From positions 649,489 through 713,488 of the forward strand of contig NZ_HE978511.1 in the NCBI RefSeq assembly GCF_000311725.1: a stretch of 64,000 bases of DNA, read 5' to 3'. Positions 38,711 to 49,523 of this stretch are shown piece by piece. A program made the position numbers and the translations under genes. This DNA comes from Robertmurraya massiliosenegalensis JC6 (lineage in GTDB: Bacteria > Bacillota > Bacilli > Bacillales > Cytobacillaceae). Below the pieces are notes generated by a model. That model was not told where the DNA came from and did not search any database. It saw only the letters and a list, made by a program, of their open reading frames with translations. Numbering within the stretch: the stretch's first letter is position 1; each line of letters begins with the position of its first letter.

Positions 38711-40015
38711 TCACTTAATCATCGCAGGCAAAAAAGTAACGATTTCCGGAAATATCACAAGAACAATCGTAAACACAATCATCGTAATAACAGCTGGAAT
38801 AACCCCTTTAAAAATTTTCTCGATTGGTATATCCTTTACTACCCCACTAATAATGTAAACACTCAAACCAAGTGGTGGTGTCAATACTCCAATATTTAAA
38901 ACCATGACCATAATAATACCAAACCACAGACCATCAAAACCAAGCTGTGTTATAAGAGGATAAACAATCGGCAACGTAAGGACCATAATCGCAATCCCTT
39001 CCATAAACATCCCTAAAACAAAATACACTAAGAGAATCATCGCCAAAATGACATAAGGTGATACATCCAGCGTCCCAACTGTTTGGGTTAAATACATCGG
39101 AATTTGGCTTAAGGCGAGAAATTTCCCGAAAAGCGAAGCGCCAATTAAAATGAGAAAAAGCATCACTGTTAAACGAATCGATTCATCTAATGAAGCTGTT
39201 AATTTTGACCAGTTTAATCGTTTTGACATTAACGTTAAAAAGAAAGCGCCGATCGCTCCGATTCCTCCTGCTTCACTTGGAGTAAATACACCAAAATAGA
39301 TTCCACCAATACTGACAATAAATATAATCAGGAATGGCCAAATACTTTTAAGAGAAACAAATTTCTCCTTCATCGGTACAGTAATGTTTTTTCTTGGTGC
39401 AATCGATGGATTTAACCGAACTTGAATATTGATCATTGCCATAAACAAAAACGTTAAAATGATTCCAGGTATTAAACCACCAATTAACAGTGGACCAATT
39501 GGTTCATTAGTAAGCGCTCCATAAAGAATTAAAATGACACTCGGTGGAATTAAGATTCCTAACGTTCCCCCTGCTGCAACAGCTGCTGTAGAAAAAGTCG
39601 TTTTATAATTGTATTCATTCATTTCAGGGATTGTAATTTTTGCTAGTGTAGCTGTCGTTGCATTAGAAGAGCCTGAAATGGCAGCAAAAATCGAAGAGGC
39701 ACCAACTGTCGCAATTGCTAACCCACCACGAAAATGTCCAATCCATTTATCGACAGCCTGAAAGAGGTCTTTTCCAAGTCCTGTATTCGACATAAACATC
39801 CCCATTAAAATAAACAATGGAATGACGCTTAAGCTATAATTCTTTGCCGTACCAAATGCCGAAGAACCGAGCTGAGAGAGGCCAACATTCCAATCAGATA
39901 ACCATGCAACACCAAGAAATCCAACTAAAAACAAAGATAATCCTACCGAAACTCTCAATAGGATAAGTACCAGTAATAACCCAATACCGATCAAACCAAT
40001 TACTTCAGGACTCAT
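38711..40015 (-). CDS. dctM: TRAP transporter large membrane subunit DctM
   Basis: 434 aa with about 12 membrane segments. DctM features include GSSNATTATLAKITIPEMNE, AAGGTLGILIPPSVILILYG and GVLTPPLGLSVYIISG. It forms the sodium-coupled translocation channel with DctQ. Its start overlaps dctQ by 11 bases and has AGGTGG upstream. It is followed 27 bp later by the Rieske alpha gene. Confidence 0.92.
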   Translation of the reverse strand: MSPEVIGLIGIGLLLVLILLRVSVGLSLFLVGFLGVAWLSDWNVGLSQLGSSAFGTAKNYSLSVIPLFILMGMFMSNTGLGKDLFQAVDKWIGHFRGGLAIATVGASSIFAAISGSSNATTATLAKITIPEMNEYNYKTTFSTAAVAAGGTLGILIPPSVILILYGALTNEPIGPLLIGGLIPGIILTFLFMAMINIQVRLNPSIAPRKNITVPMKEKFVSLKSIWPFLIIFIVSIGGIYFGVFTPSEAGGIGAIGAFFLTLMSKRLNWSKLTASLDESIRLTVMLFLILIGASLFGKFLALSQIPMYLTQTVGTLDVSPYVILAMILLVYFVLGMFMEGIAIMVLTLPIVYPLITQLGFDGLWFGIIMVMVLNIGVLTPPLGLSVYIISGVVKDIPIEKIFKGVIPAVITMIVFTIVLVIFPEIVTFLPAMIK

Positions 40016-40586
40016 TTTTCTTCACCACCTTCACGATCCCCTTTAATGTATCTAGAAGATATGTGAGCATAAAACAAAATGCCCCTACCATAGCTAGAAT
40101 GGAAAATATATATAATGGAAGTCCGAGATCGCCACTCGTCTCATTTCCTGCCCAAATTCTCATCGTATATTCATATAGTTGCCAGGTCGTTAATAAGAGC
40201 AATACAGTCAGGACGAATGAACTTATGACAAACAAAATCTGCTGCATCTTCAAAGGCATTTTATTGGTTAGAAAATCGATTTCGATATGATCTCTTTTAA
40301 TTTGGGCGGAACCTAAACTAAAGAAGATCATGATGGCGACAATTAACCCAGTCAGCTCATACGTTCCAGTAATCGGCTTATTAAAGAAATAACGACCTAT
40401 TACATCTGCCGTTGTTAAAAACATTAAGAAGAATAATAAAATGCTTGAAATTTTATGCAATACATTGTTCAAAAACAAAATAACGGTTTCAAATCGGCCA
40501 GTCTTCTCTTTTTGCAAAAGAGAGGCTTCGTTGAGAGCGGATGCTCCCAACGCTTGACCTTCATGAACTTCTACTTCTTGTTTCAT
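40005..40586 (-). CDS. dctQ: TRAP transporter small membrane subunit DctQ
   Basis: 193 aa with four membrane segments after a ~40-residue cytosolic head. The pattern VIGRYFFNKPITGTYELT and DHIEIDFLTNKMP are typical of DctQ. It bridges the binding protein and DctM. It overlaps dctM and lies 25 bp after dctP. Confidence 0.9.
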   Translation of the reverse strand: MKQEVEVHEGQALGASALNEASLLQKEKTGRFETVILFLNNVLHKISSILLFFLMFLTTADVIGRYFFNKPITGTYELTGLIVAIMIFFSLGSAQIKRDHIEIDFLTNKMPLKMQQILFVISSFVLTVLLLLTTWQLYEYTMRIWAGNETSGDLGLPLYIFSILAMVGAFCFMLTYLLDTLKGIVKVVKKNES

Positions 40587-40611
40587 ATCCTCACCTCATC
40601 GTGTGAAAAAA

Positions 40612-41685
40612 CTATTGACCTTGAATTAATTTCACTGTCTCATCGTAGATTTTTTGTCCATCAATTCCTTTTGCCTCCATATCAGATAACCATTTCTCAG
40701 TCACACCTGTGGCAGCTTCTTTAAATTTATTTAATTCATCATCCGGAAGCGTAATAAACTCAACTCCAGCTGCTTCAGCGTCTTGTTCTGCCAGCTTTTT
40801 CTGTTCGTCAAATGCTTGACCAGCTCGTTCAGCCATCGGAAGTCCTAATAACTCTTCCTCAATAAGCTTTTGGTCTTCTGCAGAAATCTTGTTCCAGCTA
40901 TCCTTATTCATCACCACATAAAATAAACTTGTATTAAAGTTGCCAAGTGTTACGTAATCTACTAAATCAGCTAAGTTAAAATCTCGAATAGCTGCTACAG
41001 GAAGGACCCCACCATCAATGACTCCTTTTTGTAAGGCATCATAAATTTCTGGAGCAGGTAAGGACACAGGAGTGGCACCCCAAGATTCAATCATACTTCC
41101 TGCCTCAACAGAAGGTGTCCTCAGCTTTAAACCTTTGACATCCTCGAAACTTCTTACTGCTTTTCCTTTTGTAATAATGGCATATGGGTCAGCAGCGTGA
41201 ACCCAAAGTGGTTTTACATCCGAATATTCTTCTTGAATTTCCGGAAATGTATCATACAGCTTTTGTGCGACAACACTTAATTCTGCACCCGTTCCATCTG
41301 CTAGAAACGGCAGCTGTAAGACTGAGTGAACGGTGAACTTCCCGGCATTATACCCATGTAATCCCCAGCCAGCGTCCATAATTCCCGTCACAATATTATC
41401 AAACGTATCCGTTGGTCCCCCTAGTGCACCACCAGGATAAATTTGAAAATTAACACGGCCATCGGTCAACTCTGCTACTTCTTTGCTGAATGGAGTCATC
41501 GCTCCAGAGTCCTGTACATGTTCTGGTGAATTCATATGCCCCATTTTAAGCTCAACTTTTCCACCACCTGATTCTCCATCAGCCCCCTCAGAACTACTTC
41601 CACCACTCGAGTTGGAACAAGCGGTGAAGACAAGCAAAAGTAAAATAAGTAGACTAAAAATCGACATTTTAACGCTTTTCTTCAT
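40612..41685 (-). CDS. dctP: TRAP transporter solute-binding lipoprotein DctP
   Basis: 357 aa. A lipoprotein signal ends at FTAC (Cys23), followed by a Ser/Gly-rich linker. The DctP fold carries the substrate-contact arginine region GLKLRTPSVEAGSMIESWG, then PAPEIYDALQKGVIDGG. It captures an organic acid outside the membrane. It is the first gene of dctPQM-Rieske; its promoter shares a 23-bp element with that of praB, and a cre-like site lies in the leader. The ligand is probably an aromatic acid (inference). Confidence 0.9.
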   Translation of the reverse strand: MKKSVKMSIFSLLILLLLVFTACSNSSGGSSSEGADGESGGGKVELKMGHMNSPEHVQDSGAMTPFSKEVAELTDGRVNFQIYPGGALGGPTDTFDNIVTGIMDAGWGLHGYNAGKFTVHSVLQLPFLADGTGAELSVVAQKLYDTFPEIQEEYSDVKPLWVHAADPYAIITKGKAVRSFEDVKGLKLRTPSVEAGSMIESWGATPVSLPAPEIYDALQKGVIDGGVLPVAAIRDFNLADLVDYVTLGNFNTSLFYVVMNKDSWNKISAEDQKLIEEELLGLPMAERAGQAFDEQKKLAEQDAEAAGVEFITLPDDELNKFKEAATGVTEKWLSDMEAKGIDGQKIYDETVKLIQGQ

Positions 41686-41709
41686 TTTTCTATCCCCCTA
41701 TCAAAATAT

Positions 41710-41723
41710 TAAAAACGCTTACA
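41710..41723. promoter_or_regulatory. cre-like site in dctP leader
   Basis: TAAAAACGCTTACA matches TGWNANCGNTNWCA at 13 of 14 positions. It lies downstream of the predicted -10. Confidence 0.55.
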
Positions 41724-41793
41724 TTCACGAAAAATTTTGAATTAACGTTTTTATTTTTAATAATTCTTAATTTTTCGTTTTTAAATTATCCTT

Positions 41794-41847
41794 ATCATAT
41801 AGAGCTATAATGCTTTAAGCAAGATACGTGTTTCTATATATGCAACA
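41794..41847 (-). promoter_or_regulatory. dctP promoter with upstream activator-type element
   Basis: On the minus strand: -35 TTGCTT (41817-41822), a 17-bp spacer and -10 TATGAT (41794-41799). Two bases upstream of the -35 lies a 23-bp element (41825-41847, reading TGTTGCATATATAGAAACAC then GTA). It matches 49501-49523 at about 18 of 23 positions with identical spacing. Confidence 0.6.
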
Positions 41848-41866
41848 ATTTGAAAATTTTTTCTCT

Positions 41867-43054
<1,188 letters not shown>

Positions 43055-43103
43055 TTAAATTAACCGTAAGCGGAGAAAAGGGAGACCCCTTTCTCCTATT
43101 TAA

Positions 43104-43117
43104 TTGAAGCGTTTTCA
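43104..43117. promoter_or_regulatory. cre-like site upstream of pobA
   Basis: TGAAAACGCTTCAA on the minus strand matches the cre consensus at 12 of 14 positions. Confidence 0.4.
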
Positions 43118-43966
43118 TTATGTTGCAAACTCAGCTTCAGCCTCAGCCACCAATCTCACTTTATCCTTTTCTCCGAAGGCAATTAGTGCATTCCAACTAC
43201 CTGATGACTGTCCATCAGCAAAATAAGTTGGTTCCCAGTCATTTTCAACCATGCTTAATAACATTGCTAAATGCCTACCACCAGACTCTACTTTCGCCAG
43301 CCTTGCATATTGGGGAAGCATGTTATAAGCTCCCTTATAATCTTTATTCATGATAAATTCAATAAATTGTTTATCTAAGGCATGTTCAGAAACAGTTGGT
43401 TTATTATGTCTGCCTCTTACGAGATTATGGGAAAGGGCACCACTTGAAACAAAGACGATTTTTTTATCACTTTCTTTCAATACCTTAGCTATTTCTTTGC
43501 CCCATTGATACGTTTCTTCCAGACTTGCTGCTAACGTAACAGATAAATTGATGACCGGAATATCTTCATTTGGTACAAGATAGCGCAATGGGACAACTGT
43601 TCCATAATCCCATACGTAATAAGGGTCATTGACTCCTTGAACTTGTAGTCCCGCCGTATGACCGGCTTGGACAAGTTCATTTGCCAAATCCGAATCTCCA
43701 GGATAATGATAGGGGACATCTTTTATTAAATCAGGTGCTTCAAACGCAGTTAAAATCCCTTTATGTTCTTCCGTACAGTCAACATAATGGAAAAATGTTG
43801 ATGGCCAATGACATGAAACTAATACAACGACATCTGGCTTAATTTCAGAAATTTTCTTGGAAACTCCTTTCATGTAAGCAACCATATCCTTTTGAAATTC
43901 TGGAACTTGATCTTCATGACAAATACTAGGTACATGCGGAGCGAGCAAACTAAGCTCTATTGTCAT
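43118..43966 (-). CDS. praA: LigB-type extradiol dioxygenase, probable protocatechuate 2,3-dioxygenase
   Basis: 282 aa, class III (LigB-fold) extradiol dioxygenase. Iron ligands are likely the His of LLAPHVPS near 11, the His of VSCHWPST near 54 and the Glu of AKVESGGRHLAML near 235. The GALSHN-type catalytic His is also present (SSGALSHNLV). No LigA-like small subunit is encoded. The neighbouring genes process 2-hydroxymuconate semialdehyde, so 2,3-cleavage of protocatechuate fits better than 4,5-cleavage. I use the second ATG (AGGAGG 7 bases upstream). Confidence 0.82.
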   Translation of the reverse strand: MTIELSLLAPHVPSICHEDQVPEFQKDMVAYMKGVSKKISEIKPDVVVLVSCHWPSTFFHYVDCTEEHKGILTAFEAPDLIKDVPYHYPGDSDLANELVQAGHTAGLQVQGVNDPYYVWDYGTVVPLRYLVPNEDIPVINLSVTLAASLEETYQWGKEIAKVLKESDKKIVFVSSGALSHNLVRGRHNKPTVSEHALDKQFIEFIMNKDYKGAYNMLPQYARLAKVESGGRHLAMLLSMVENDWEPTYFADGQSSGSWNALIAFGEKDKVRLVAEAEAEFAT

Positions 43967-44135
43967 CTTCATTCCTCCTCTAATCTTTTATAATGGCTGT
44001 TCTTGCTTAGGTTGTCGGTGTTCCTAATACGTGAAGTTCTTTATAGAGTGCAAGGCATTTTCTCTAAAAAAACGGTAGCGATATTTGCAAGAATGCTATC
44101 ATCCATTTCAATAACGTTTACGTTAAAAGCCTTTA

Positions 44136-44321
44136 TCATTTTTCTGACATCGGTTTTCCAGCTTTGCCCCAATGGGTTTTCGGAATTTCCGTCACGATCA
44201 CTCGTATCGTCTCCTTTGGAGCATCTAACGTTTCAGAAACAGTATTGGTAATATTCTCAATGACCTCAGCAATCTTTTTTTCCTCTCGACCTTCAATAAG
44301 CTGCACATTTATAATTGGCAT
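44136..44321 (-). CDS. praC: 4-Oxalocrotonate tautomerase
   Basis: 61 aa, the typical size. The catalytic Pro1 follows the initiator Met (MPIINVQLIEGR), with Arg11 and Arg39 counterparts in EGREEKK and KETIRVIV. It converts 2-hydroxymuconate to 4-oxalocrotonate in the meta pathway. It lies 38 bp after the decarboxylase gene. The 170-bp gap to praA contains no supported gene. Confidence 0.88.
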   Translation of the reverse strand: MPIINVQLIEGREEKKIAEVIENITNTVSETLDAPKETIRVIVTEIPKTHWGKAGKPMSEK

Positions 44322-44359
44322 TGGACGATTTACTTCCTTTCTATCATAAAATCAAAAAC

Positions 44360-45148
44360 TTAATCAGTTACCTTAAAAGTCACTTCGCCTATTCCATCAA
44401 ATTTCGCACTAACAAAGTCACCGCTCTTCAACATGACCGCACCGGTAATTCCTCCAGTAAGAATCATATCTCCCTTTCTTACCTTCTCCCCTTTTCTTGA
44501 GAGCATATTTGCAAGCATCGCAATTGAATTAGCTGGGTGACCAAGGACAGCTGCTCCTGCACCCAACTCTTTTATTTCACCATTTATTTTTAAAACAGCA
44601 CCGACTAAATCAAGTTCAAATTGCTCTGGTTTTTTGAGTGATGAACCAAACACAACCCGTGAAGTTGAAGCGTTGTCAGCAATCACATCAGGTAAAGTAA
44701 AATTGAAATTTTTATAACGGCTATCAATGATTTCAAGAGCAGGAAGAACATATTCCGTCTTTGATAAAACTTGTGCCCCAGTTACTCCAGGTCCCTCAAT
44801 ATCTTCAGCTATGACAAAAGCAATTTCTGCTTCGACCTTTGGATGAATGAGGTCTTGTAAGGAAACCTTTCCACCGTCCTCAATCAACATATAATCGAAT
44901 ACATAGCCATAGATCGGCTCATTGACATTCATTTGTTGCATTTTTGCTAGACTTGTAAGACCCATTTTGGGGCCAATCATTCGCTTTCCTTCTTCTAACT
45001 TGATTTTAACAATTTCCTCTTGGACCAAATATCCTTCATCCACTGTCAAATCGGGTTTGAAGGTAGCCGTGACTTTTTCAACCTCACGCTTTTCGACTTC
45101 TGCTGCTACTAAATGTGCGGCTATCTCCTTATAGATGGTGCTACTCAT
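44360..45148 (-). CDS. praD: 4-Oxalocrotonate decarboxylase
   Basis: 262 aa of the hydratase/decarboxylase (MhpD-like) family, with [34 protein letters not shown] and the C-terminal [14 protein letters not shown]. It is related to the hydratase at 47158-47934. I call this one the decarboxylase by position next to the tautomerase and by its longer N-terminus; the two could be swapped. It makes 2-hydroxypenta-2,4-dienoate. AAAGGAGG precedes the ATG. Confidence 0.82.
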   Translation of the reverse strand: MSSTIYKEIAAHLVAAEVEKREVEKVTATFKPDLTVDEGYLVQEEIVKIKLEEGKRMIGPKMGLTSLAKMQQMNVNEPIYGYVFDYMLIEDGGKVSLQDLIHPKVEAEIAFVIAEDIEGPGVTGAQVLSKTEYVLPALEIIDSRYKNFNFTLPDVIADNASTSRVVFGSSLKKPEQFELDLVGAVLKINGEIKELGAGAAVLGHPANSIAMLANMLSRKGEKVRKGDMILTGGITGAVMLKSGDFVSAKFDGIGEVTFKVTD

Positions 45149-45186
45149 CGTTATCCTCCTTTATATCACGAACGAAACTCAAAAAA

Positions 45187-46218
45187 TCAAACTCTATTTA
45201 AATCTTTTGTCTTTTTCCCAGAAAGTTCTGCTGCCACATCAACGATCATATCTTCCTGCCCACCGACAACATTTCTTTTTCCAAGTTCAATCAGAATATC
45301 TCGAGAGTCAATTCCAAATCTTTCAGAAGCCTTTTGAGCATGTAAGAGAAAGCTAGAATACACACCTGCATACCCTAAAACAAGGCTATCTTTTGTAATC
45401 TCCTGCGGTTTTTCAAGGATAGGAGCAACGATGTTTTCTGCAATATCCATCATTTTATAAATATCAATCCCTGTTTGAATACGCAGCTTATCTAGTACTG
45501 ATACAAGGACTTCTGTTTGCGTGTTTCCAGCTCCTGCACCAAGACAACGAATACTACCGTCAATTCGTGTTGCTCCTTCATCAATTGCTGTAAGTGTATT
45601 CGCCATTGCTAAAGATAGATTGTTGTGAGCATGAAAACCAACATTAACTGTTAAACTGTCCTTTAATGCCCTTATTCTTTCCTTAACCTCATGAGGCAAA
45701 AGTGCTCCGGCAGAGTCAACCACATAGACAGTATCAGCACCATAGCTTTCCATTAATTTGGCTTGTTCAACCAATTTAGCTGTCGGTGCCATATGTGACA
45801 TCATGAGGAATCCAACCGTTTCCATTCCAAGCTCCTTCGCAAGTGAAATATGCTGTGGTGAAACATCGGCTTCTGTAACATGGGTAGCAATTCGGGCCAT
45901 TTTCGCCCCTAATTGTGCTGCTTCCTTAAGCTCAGGCATCGTGCCGATTCCTGGTAATAACAAGACAGCAATTTTCGCTTTCTTTACGGAGGCAACGGCT
46001 GCCTCAATCAGCTCCATTTCATTTGTTTTCGATAAGCCATATTGTAAAGAAGAACCGCCTAAACCATCGCCATGAGAGACTTCAATATAAGGGACATTTG
46101 CTTCATCTAATCCTTTTGCTACTGCTACTATTTGCTCAACTGTAAATTGGTGACCGATTGCGTGGCTCCCATCCCTTAATGCCACCTCAGTAATCAATAC
46201 ATCTCTATTTGCTACCAT
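45187..46218 (-). CDS. praF: 4-Hydroxy-2-oxovalerate aldolase
   Basis: 343 aa from the ATG at 46218 (MVANRDVLITEVALRDGSHA). The HMGL-like barrel carries the catalytic EVALRDGSH, HAHNNLSLAMAN and a DmpG-type communication domain at the C-terminus. It splits 4-hydroxy-2-oxovalerate into pyruvate and acetaldehyde, passing the aldehyde to PraG through a tunnel. An upstream GTG would add 12 residues and overlap praG; either start is possible. Confidence 0.92.
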   Translation of the reverse strand: MVANRDVLITEVALRDGSHAIGHQFTVEQIVAVAKGLDEANVPYIEVSHGDGLGGSSLQYGLSKTNEMELIEAAVASVKKAKIAVLLLPGIGTMPELKEAAQLGAKMARIATHVTEADVSPQHISLAKELGMETVGFLMMSHMAPTAKLVEQAKLMESYGADTVYVVDSAGALLPHEVKERIRALKDSLTVNVGFHAHNNLSLAMANTLTAIDEGATRIDGSIRCLGAGAGNTQTEVLVSVLDKLRIQTGIDIYKMMDIAENIVAPILEKPQEITKDSLVLGYAGVYSSFLLHAQKASERFGIDSRDILIELGKRNVVGGQEDMIVDVAAELSGKKTKDLNRV

Positions 46219-46246
46219 TTTCTGCACAACTCTCCCTTCTAGCAAA

Positions 46247-47134
46247 TTAGACACGAGCTACTTTTGCAATTTTATGTTTTGCCCATTCTTCTGCTACCTT
46301 CACTGCGGCCGCTGTCATAATATCTAAATTCCCCGAGTATTTAGGGAGATAGTCCCCTGCTCCTTCAACTTCAATAAATACTGTGACTCGATTGCCATCG
46401 AAAAACGGTTCTTGTCTTAATCGATAACCTGGAACATAAGACTGAACCTGCTTTGCCATTTCATTAACTGAAGCAACGATTCTTACTTTATCGACCCTTT
46501 TGCCTTCTAGTAAAACATGAATCGTATCTCTCATGATAATGGGTGGCTCAGCTGGATTTAAGATAATAATCGCTTTCCCCTTTTTTGCTCCACCAATTTT
46601 TTCAATTCCATTTGCAGTCGTCTGTGTAAATTCATCAATATTCGCTCGTGTACCTGGCCCCGCACTTCTACTTGAAATCGTAGCTACGATCTCAGCATAT
46701 TCAACTGCTTGAACACGATTAATGGCATGAACAATTGGAATTGTCGCTTGACCTCCACATGTGATTAAATTAATATTATCTGAATTTAAATGCTCATTAA
46801 TATTGACGGATGGAACCACAAATGGTCCAACTGCAGCAGGTGTTAAATCTAAAACTTGCTTCCTTGCATCCCTTAGAAGTTTCGCATGTCTAATATGTGC
46901 TTTCGCAGAGGTAGCATCAAAGACGATATCCGCTAGCTCTGACTTTTCTAAAAATCCTTTAATCCCTGTATCAATCGTCTCAAATCCCAATTCTCTGGCC
47001 ATTTTTAACCCCTCTGATTGTGGGTCTATCCCAATTACAGTCGTTAAGGATAGAAGCTCAGATCTCCTCAACTTTAACATGAGATCTGTACCAATATTTC
47101 CAGAGCCAAGTATGGCCACTTTTACTTTATTCAT
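46247..47134 (-). CDS. praG: Acetaldehyde dehydrogenase (acylating)
   Basis: 295 aa. The NAD-binding motif is [16 protein letters not shown]; the catalytic Cys lies in [17 protein letters not shown]. It oxidises acetaldehyde with CoA to acetyl-CoA as the partner of the aldolase. AAAGGGGGAGG precedes the ATG. It lies 23 bp after the hydratase gene. Confidence 0.93.
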   Translation of the reverse strand: MNKVKVAILGSGNIGTDLMLKLRRSELLSLTTVIGIDPQSEGLKMARELGFETIDTGIKGFLEKSELADIVFDATSAKAHIRHAKLLRDARKQVLDLTPAAVGPFVVPSVNINEHLNSDNINLITCGGQATIPIVHAINRVQAVEYAEIVATISSRSAGPGTRANIDEFTQTTANGIEKIGGAKKGKAIIILNPAEPPIIMRDTIHVLLEGKRVDKVRIVASVNEMAKQVQSYVPGYRLRQEPFFDGNRVTVFIEVEGAGDYLPKYSGNLDIMTAAAVKVAEEWAKHKIAKVARV

Positions 47135-47157
47135 GTGCCTCCCCCTTTAAAATATCA

Positions 47158-47934
47158 TTAAAAATGAACACTGACCTGACCAAGATGAGCGAATCGAGCA
47201 GTAAAGGAATCTCCTTGTTTTGCCTCGACTGCTGCAGAAAGGGCACCTGATAAAATCACTTCACCCTCCCGCAACGGAATATCAAAATCTGAAAGTTTGT
47301 TAGCAAGCCATGCAACACAACTGGCCGGATTTCCTAATGCAGCAGCTCCAATGCCCGTATTCATGATTTCTCCGTTTTTCGTTAAGACCATTCCCACCAT
47401 TTTCAAATCTACTTCATCTACCTTTAAAGGTTTACCTCCAAGAACAAAGAAGCCTGAGGATGCATTATCTGCAACCGTATCAGGAAGTTTGATCTTCCAA
47501 TCTTGAACACGACTATCGACGATCTCAAGTGCTGGAACGATGTATTCAGTCGCTTTCAATACATCTAATGTCGTCACATTTGGACCTCGAAGTTCCCTGT
47601 TTAAAATAAATGCTATCTCCCCTTCTACCTTGGGTTGCAATACTTTATCAGCTGGTATGCGGCCACCATTTTCAACAGCCATACTATCGAGAAGATGACC
47701 ATAATCAGGTTCATCGACTCCTAATAGATTTTGCATAGCTAATGAAGTAAGGCCAATTTTTTTTCCGACTATTTTTTGCCCTTCAGCAACTTTTCTTTGA
47801 ATATTCTCAAGTTGAATCGCATATGCCTCGTTCATTGTTAGTTTTGAATCAATAGACGAAATCGGAGCAATCCCTCTTTTAGTTTCTTCCGCTTCTGCTA
47901 AGCTACGAGCAAATTTCGTTATTTTATTTAACAT
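47158..47934 (-). CDS. praE: 2-Hydroxypenta-2,4-dienoate hydratase
   Basis: 258 aa. KIVGKKIGLTSLAMQNLLGV, EPDYGHLLDSM and KVEGEIAFILNREL show the MhpD/XylJ family. It adds water to give 4-hydroxy-2-oxovalerate. I chose the ATG at 47934 since GGGAGG lies about 9 bases upstream; the longer ORF overlaps the dehydrogenase gene. Paralogous to the decarboxylase at 44360-45148. Confidence 0.87.
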   Translation of the reverse strand: MLNKITKFARSLAEAEETKRGIAPISSIDSKLTMNEAYAIQLENIQRKVAEGQKIVGKKIGLTSLAMQNLLGVDEPDYGHLLDSMAVENGGRIPADKVLQPKVEGEIAFILNRELRGPNVTTLDVLKATEYIVPALEIVDSRVQDWKIKLPDTVADNASSGFFVLGGKPLKVDEVDLKMVGMVLTKNGEIMNTGIGAAALGNPASCVAWLANKLSDFDIPLREGEVILSGALSAAVEAKQGDSFTARFAHLGQVSVHF

Positions 47935-47956
47935 GTGTTCGACCTCCCTTTTAAAA

Positions 47957-49420
47957 CTATAATTTAATTGTGATATTGGAAAGTTCTGAGTAAAAATCGA
48001 GACTATGCATTCCACCTGTACGTCCAATCCCGCTATGCTTCATTCCTCCAAACGGAGTTCTTAAATCACGTAAGAACCATGTATTTACCCAAATGATTCC
48101 TGCTTCAATTTGGTGAGCAACACGATGGGCTTTCTTTAAATCCGTAGTCCAGATGGTCGCACTTAATCCATAATGAGTATCATTCGCTTGCATAATCACT
48201 TCTTCTTCCATATCAAATGGTGTAATCGTGACAACTGGTCCAAAAATCTCTTCTCTTACACAGCGAGAATTCCGATCTAATCCAGTGATAATCGTTGGCT
48301 CAAGGAAGTAGCCCTTTTCAATACCGACTGGGCGTTTCCCACCAGTATGGATCGTGCCACCATCGTTTTTCGCTATTTCCACATAACTTTTTACACGATC
48401 ATAATGTTCTTTACTGACGAGGGCTCCAACATTGGTTTCTTTTTCAAGTGGATCACCCACCTTTAATTCCTTCGTCGCCTCAACAAAGCGTTGCACAAAT
48501 TCATCAAAAATAGGTCGTTCAACATAAATCCGCGAGCCACAGAGACAAACTTCCCCTTGATTAATAAAGCTCGAACGAATCGTAGTTTCAATAACATCAT
48601 CTAAATCACTGTCAGCAAAAATTATATTTGGATTTTTCCCACCTAACTCATAGGAAAGTTTTTTTAGAGAATCAGCTGCCGACTTCATAATCGCTGTACC
48701 TGTTCCTGGTTCACCAATGAAGGAAATCGCATCAATATCTGGATGTTCTGAAATCGCGCCTCCTGCGGAGTTTGGTCCAAATCCATGGACAAGATTCACT
48801 ACGCCATCGGGCACTCCTGCTTCTTTGCAAATTTCCATCAAAACGGTCGCTGTCATCGGTGTCCATTCGGCAGGTTTAATGACCGCTGTGTTCCCCATCG
48901 CTAAACAAGGGGCTAGTTTCCAAGTTAAAAGTAATAATGGGAGATTCCAAGGTTTAATGATACCGACTACTCCAACCGGCCTGCGATAAGCATAATGAAT
49001 GGCTTGGTCATCTTGTTGATAGGCATCTGTTCCTACCGAAATCATGTAATCAGCAAAAAAATGAAAGTTATATGCTGCTCTAGGAATATCGATTTTTTTC
49101 GCTAATGCAAATGGCTTCCCTGTATCCAGTGACTCCAATCTCGCAAGCTCTTCCTGTCTCTCTAAAATTAAATCTCCAATTCTACGAATGATCTTTGACC
49201 GTTCTGTTAGAGTGATTTTTTTCCATGGACCATCTAGTGCTCTTCTCGCTGCTCTTACAGCAAAATCAACTTCTTCTTTTCCACCTTCGGCAACCGTTCC
49301 AAGCACTTCTTCTGTAGCAGGATTAATATTCTCAAATGTTTTTTTATTCTGGGATTGTACAAACTGTCCATTAATGAAGTGCAAACAATTCATTGCTTTT
49401 ACTTTCGTTTCTACTTGCAT
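47957..49420 (-). CDS. praB: 2-Hydroxymuconic semialdehyde dehydrogenase
   Basis: 487 aa, aldehyde dehydrogenase superfamily. The general-base Glu is in YELGGKNPN and the nucleophile Cys in NQGEVCLCGSR. The C-terminal WFLRDLRTPFGGMKHSGIGR agrees with the HMS dehydrogenase (XylG/PraB) group. It oxidises 2-hydroxymuconate semialdehyde to 2-hydroxymuconate. It is the first gene of the B-E-G-F-D-C-A-I series; GGGAGG precedes the ATG and its promoter overlaps a cre-like site. Confidence 0.9.
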   Translation of the reverse strand: MQVETKVKAMNCLHFINGQFVQSQNKKTFENINPATEEVLGTVAEGGKEEVDFAVRAARRALDGPWKKITLTERSKIIRRIGDLILERQEELARLESLDTGKPFALAKKIDIPRAAYNFHFFADYMISVGTDAYQQDDQAIHYAYRRPVGVVGIIKPWNLPLLLLTWKLAPCLAMGNTAVIKPAEWTPMTATVLMEICKEAGVPDGVVNLVHGFGPNSAGGAISEHPDIDAISFIGEPGTGTAIMKSAADSLKKLSYELGGKNPNIIFADSDLDDVIETTIRSSFINQGEVCLCGSRIYVERPIFDEFVQRFVEATKELKVGDPLEKETNVGALVSKEHYDRVKSYVEIAKNDGGTIHTGGKRPVGIEKGYFLEPTIITGLDRNSRCVREEIFGPVVTITPFDMEEEVIMQANDTHYGLSATIWTTDLKKAHRVAHQIEAGIIWVNTWFLRDLRTPFGGMKHSGIGRTGGMHSLDFYSELSNITIKL

Positions 49421-49469
49421 GATGTGAGTCCTCCCTAACCTTATGTTTTTTCTATATTTTCTAAAAATT

Positions 49470-49523
49470 ATGTTAACGCTTCCCTTTTACGAATACAATG
49501 TACGAATTGCTCTATATGCAACA
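49470..49523 (-). promoter_or_regulatory. praB promoter with upstream activator-type element
   Basis: On the minus strand: -35 TTGTAT (49493-49498), a 17-bp spacer and a weak -10 TAACAT (49470-49475). The 23-bp element at 49501-49523 ends 2 bp before the -35 and shares TGTTGCATATA and CGTA with the dctP promoter. A weak -10 fits dependence on an activator. Confidence 0.55.
49471..49484. promoter_or_regulatory. cre-like site over the praB -10
   Basis: TGTTAACGCTTCCC matches the cre consensus at 12 of 14 positions and overlaps the predicted -10. Confidence 0.4.

Noticed and set aside
43967-44135. Possible LigA-like small subunit or ferredoxin gene upstream of praA
   Set aside because: The gap is only about 170 bp and no frame with a ribosome site or cysteine motif was found.
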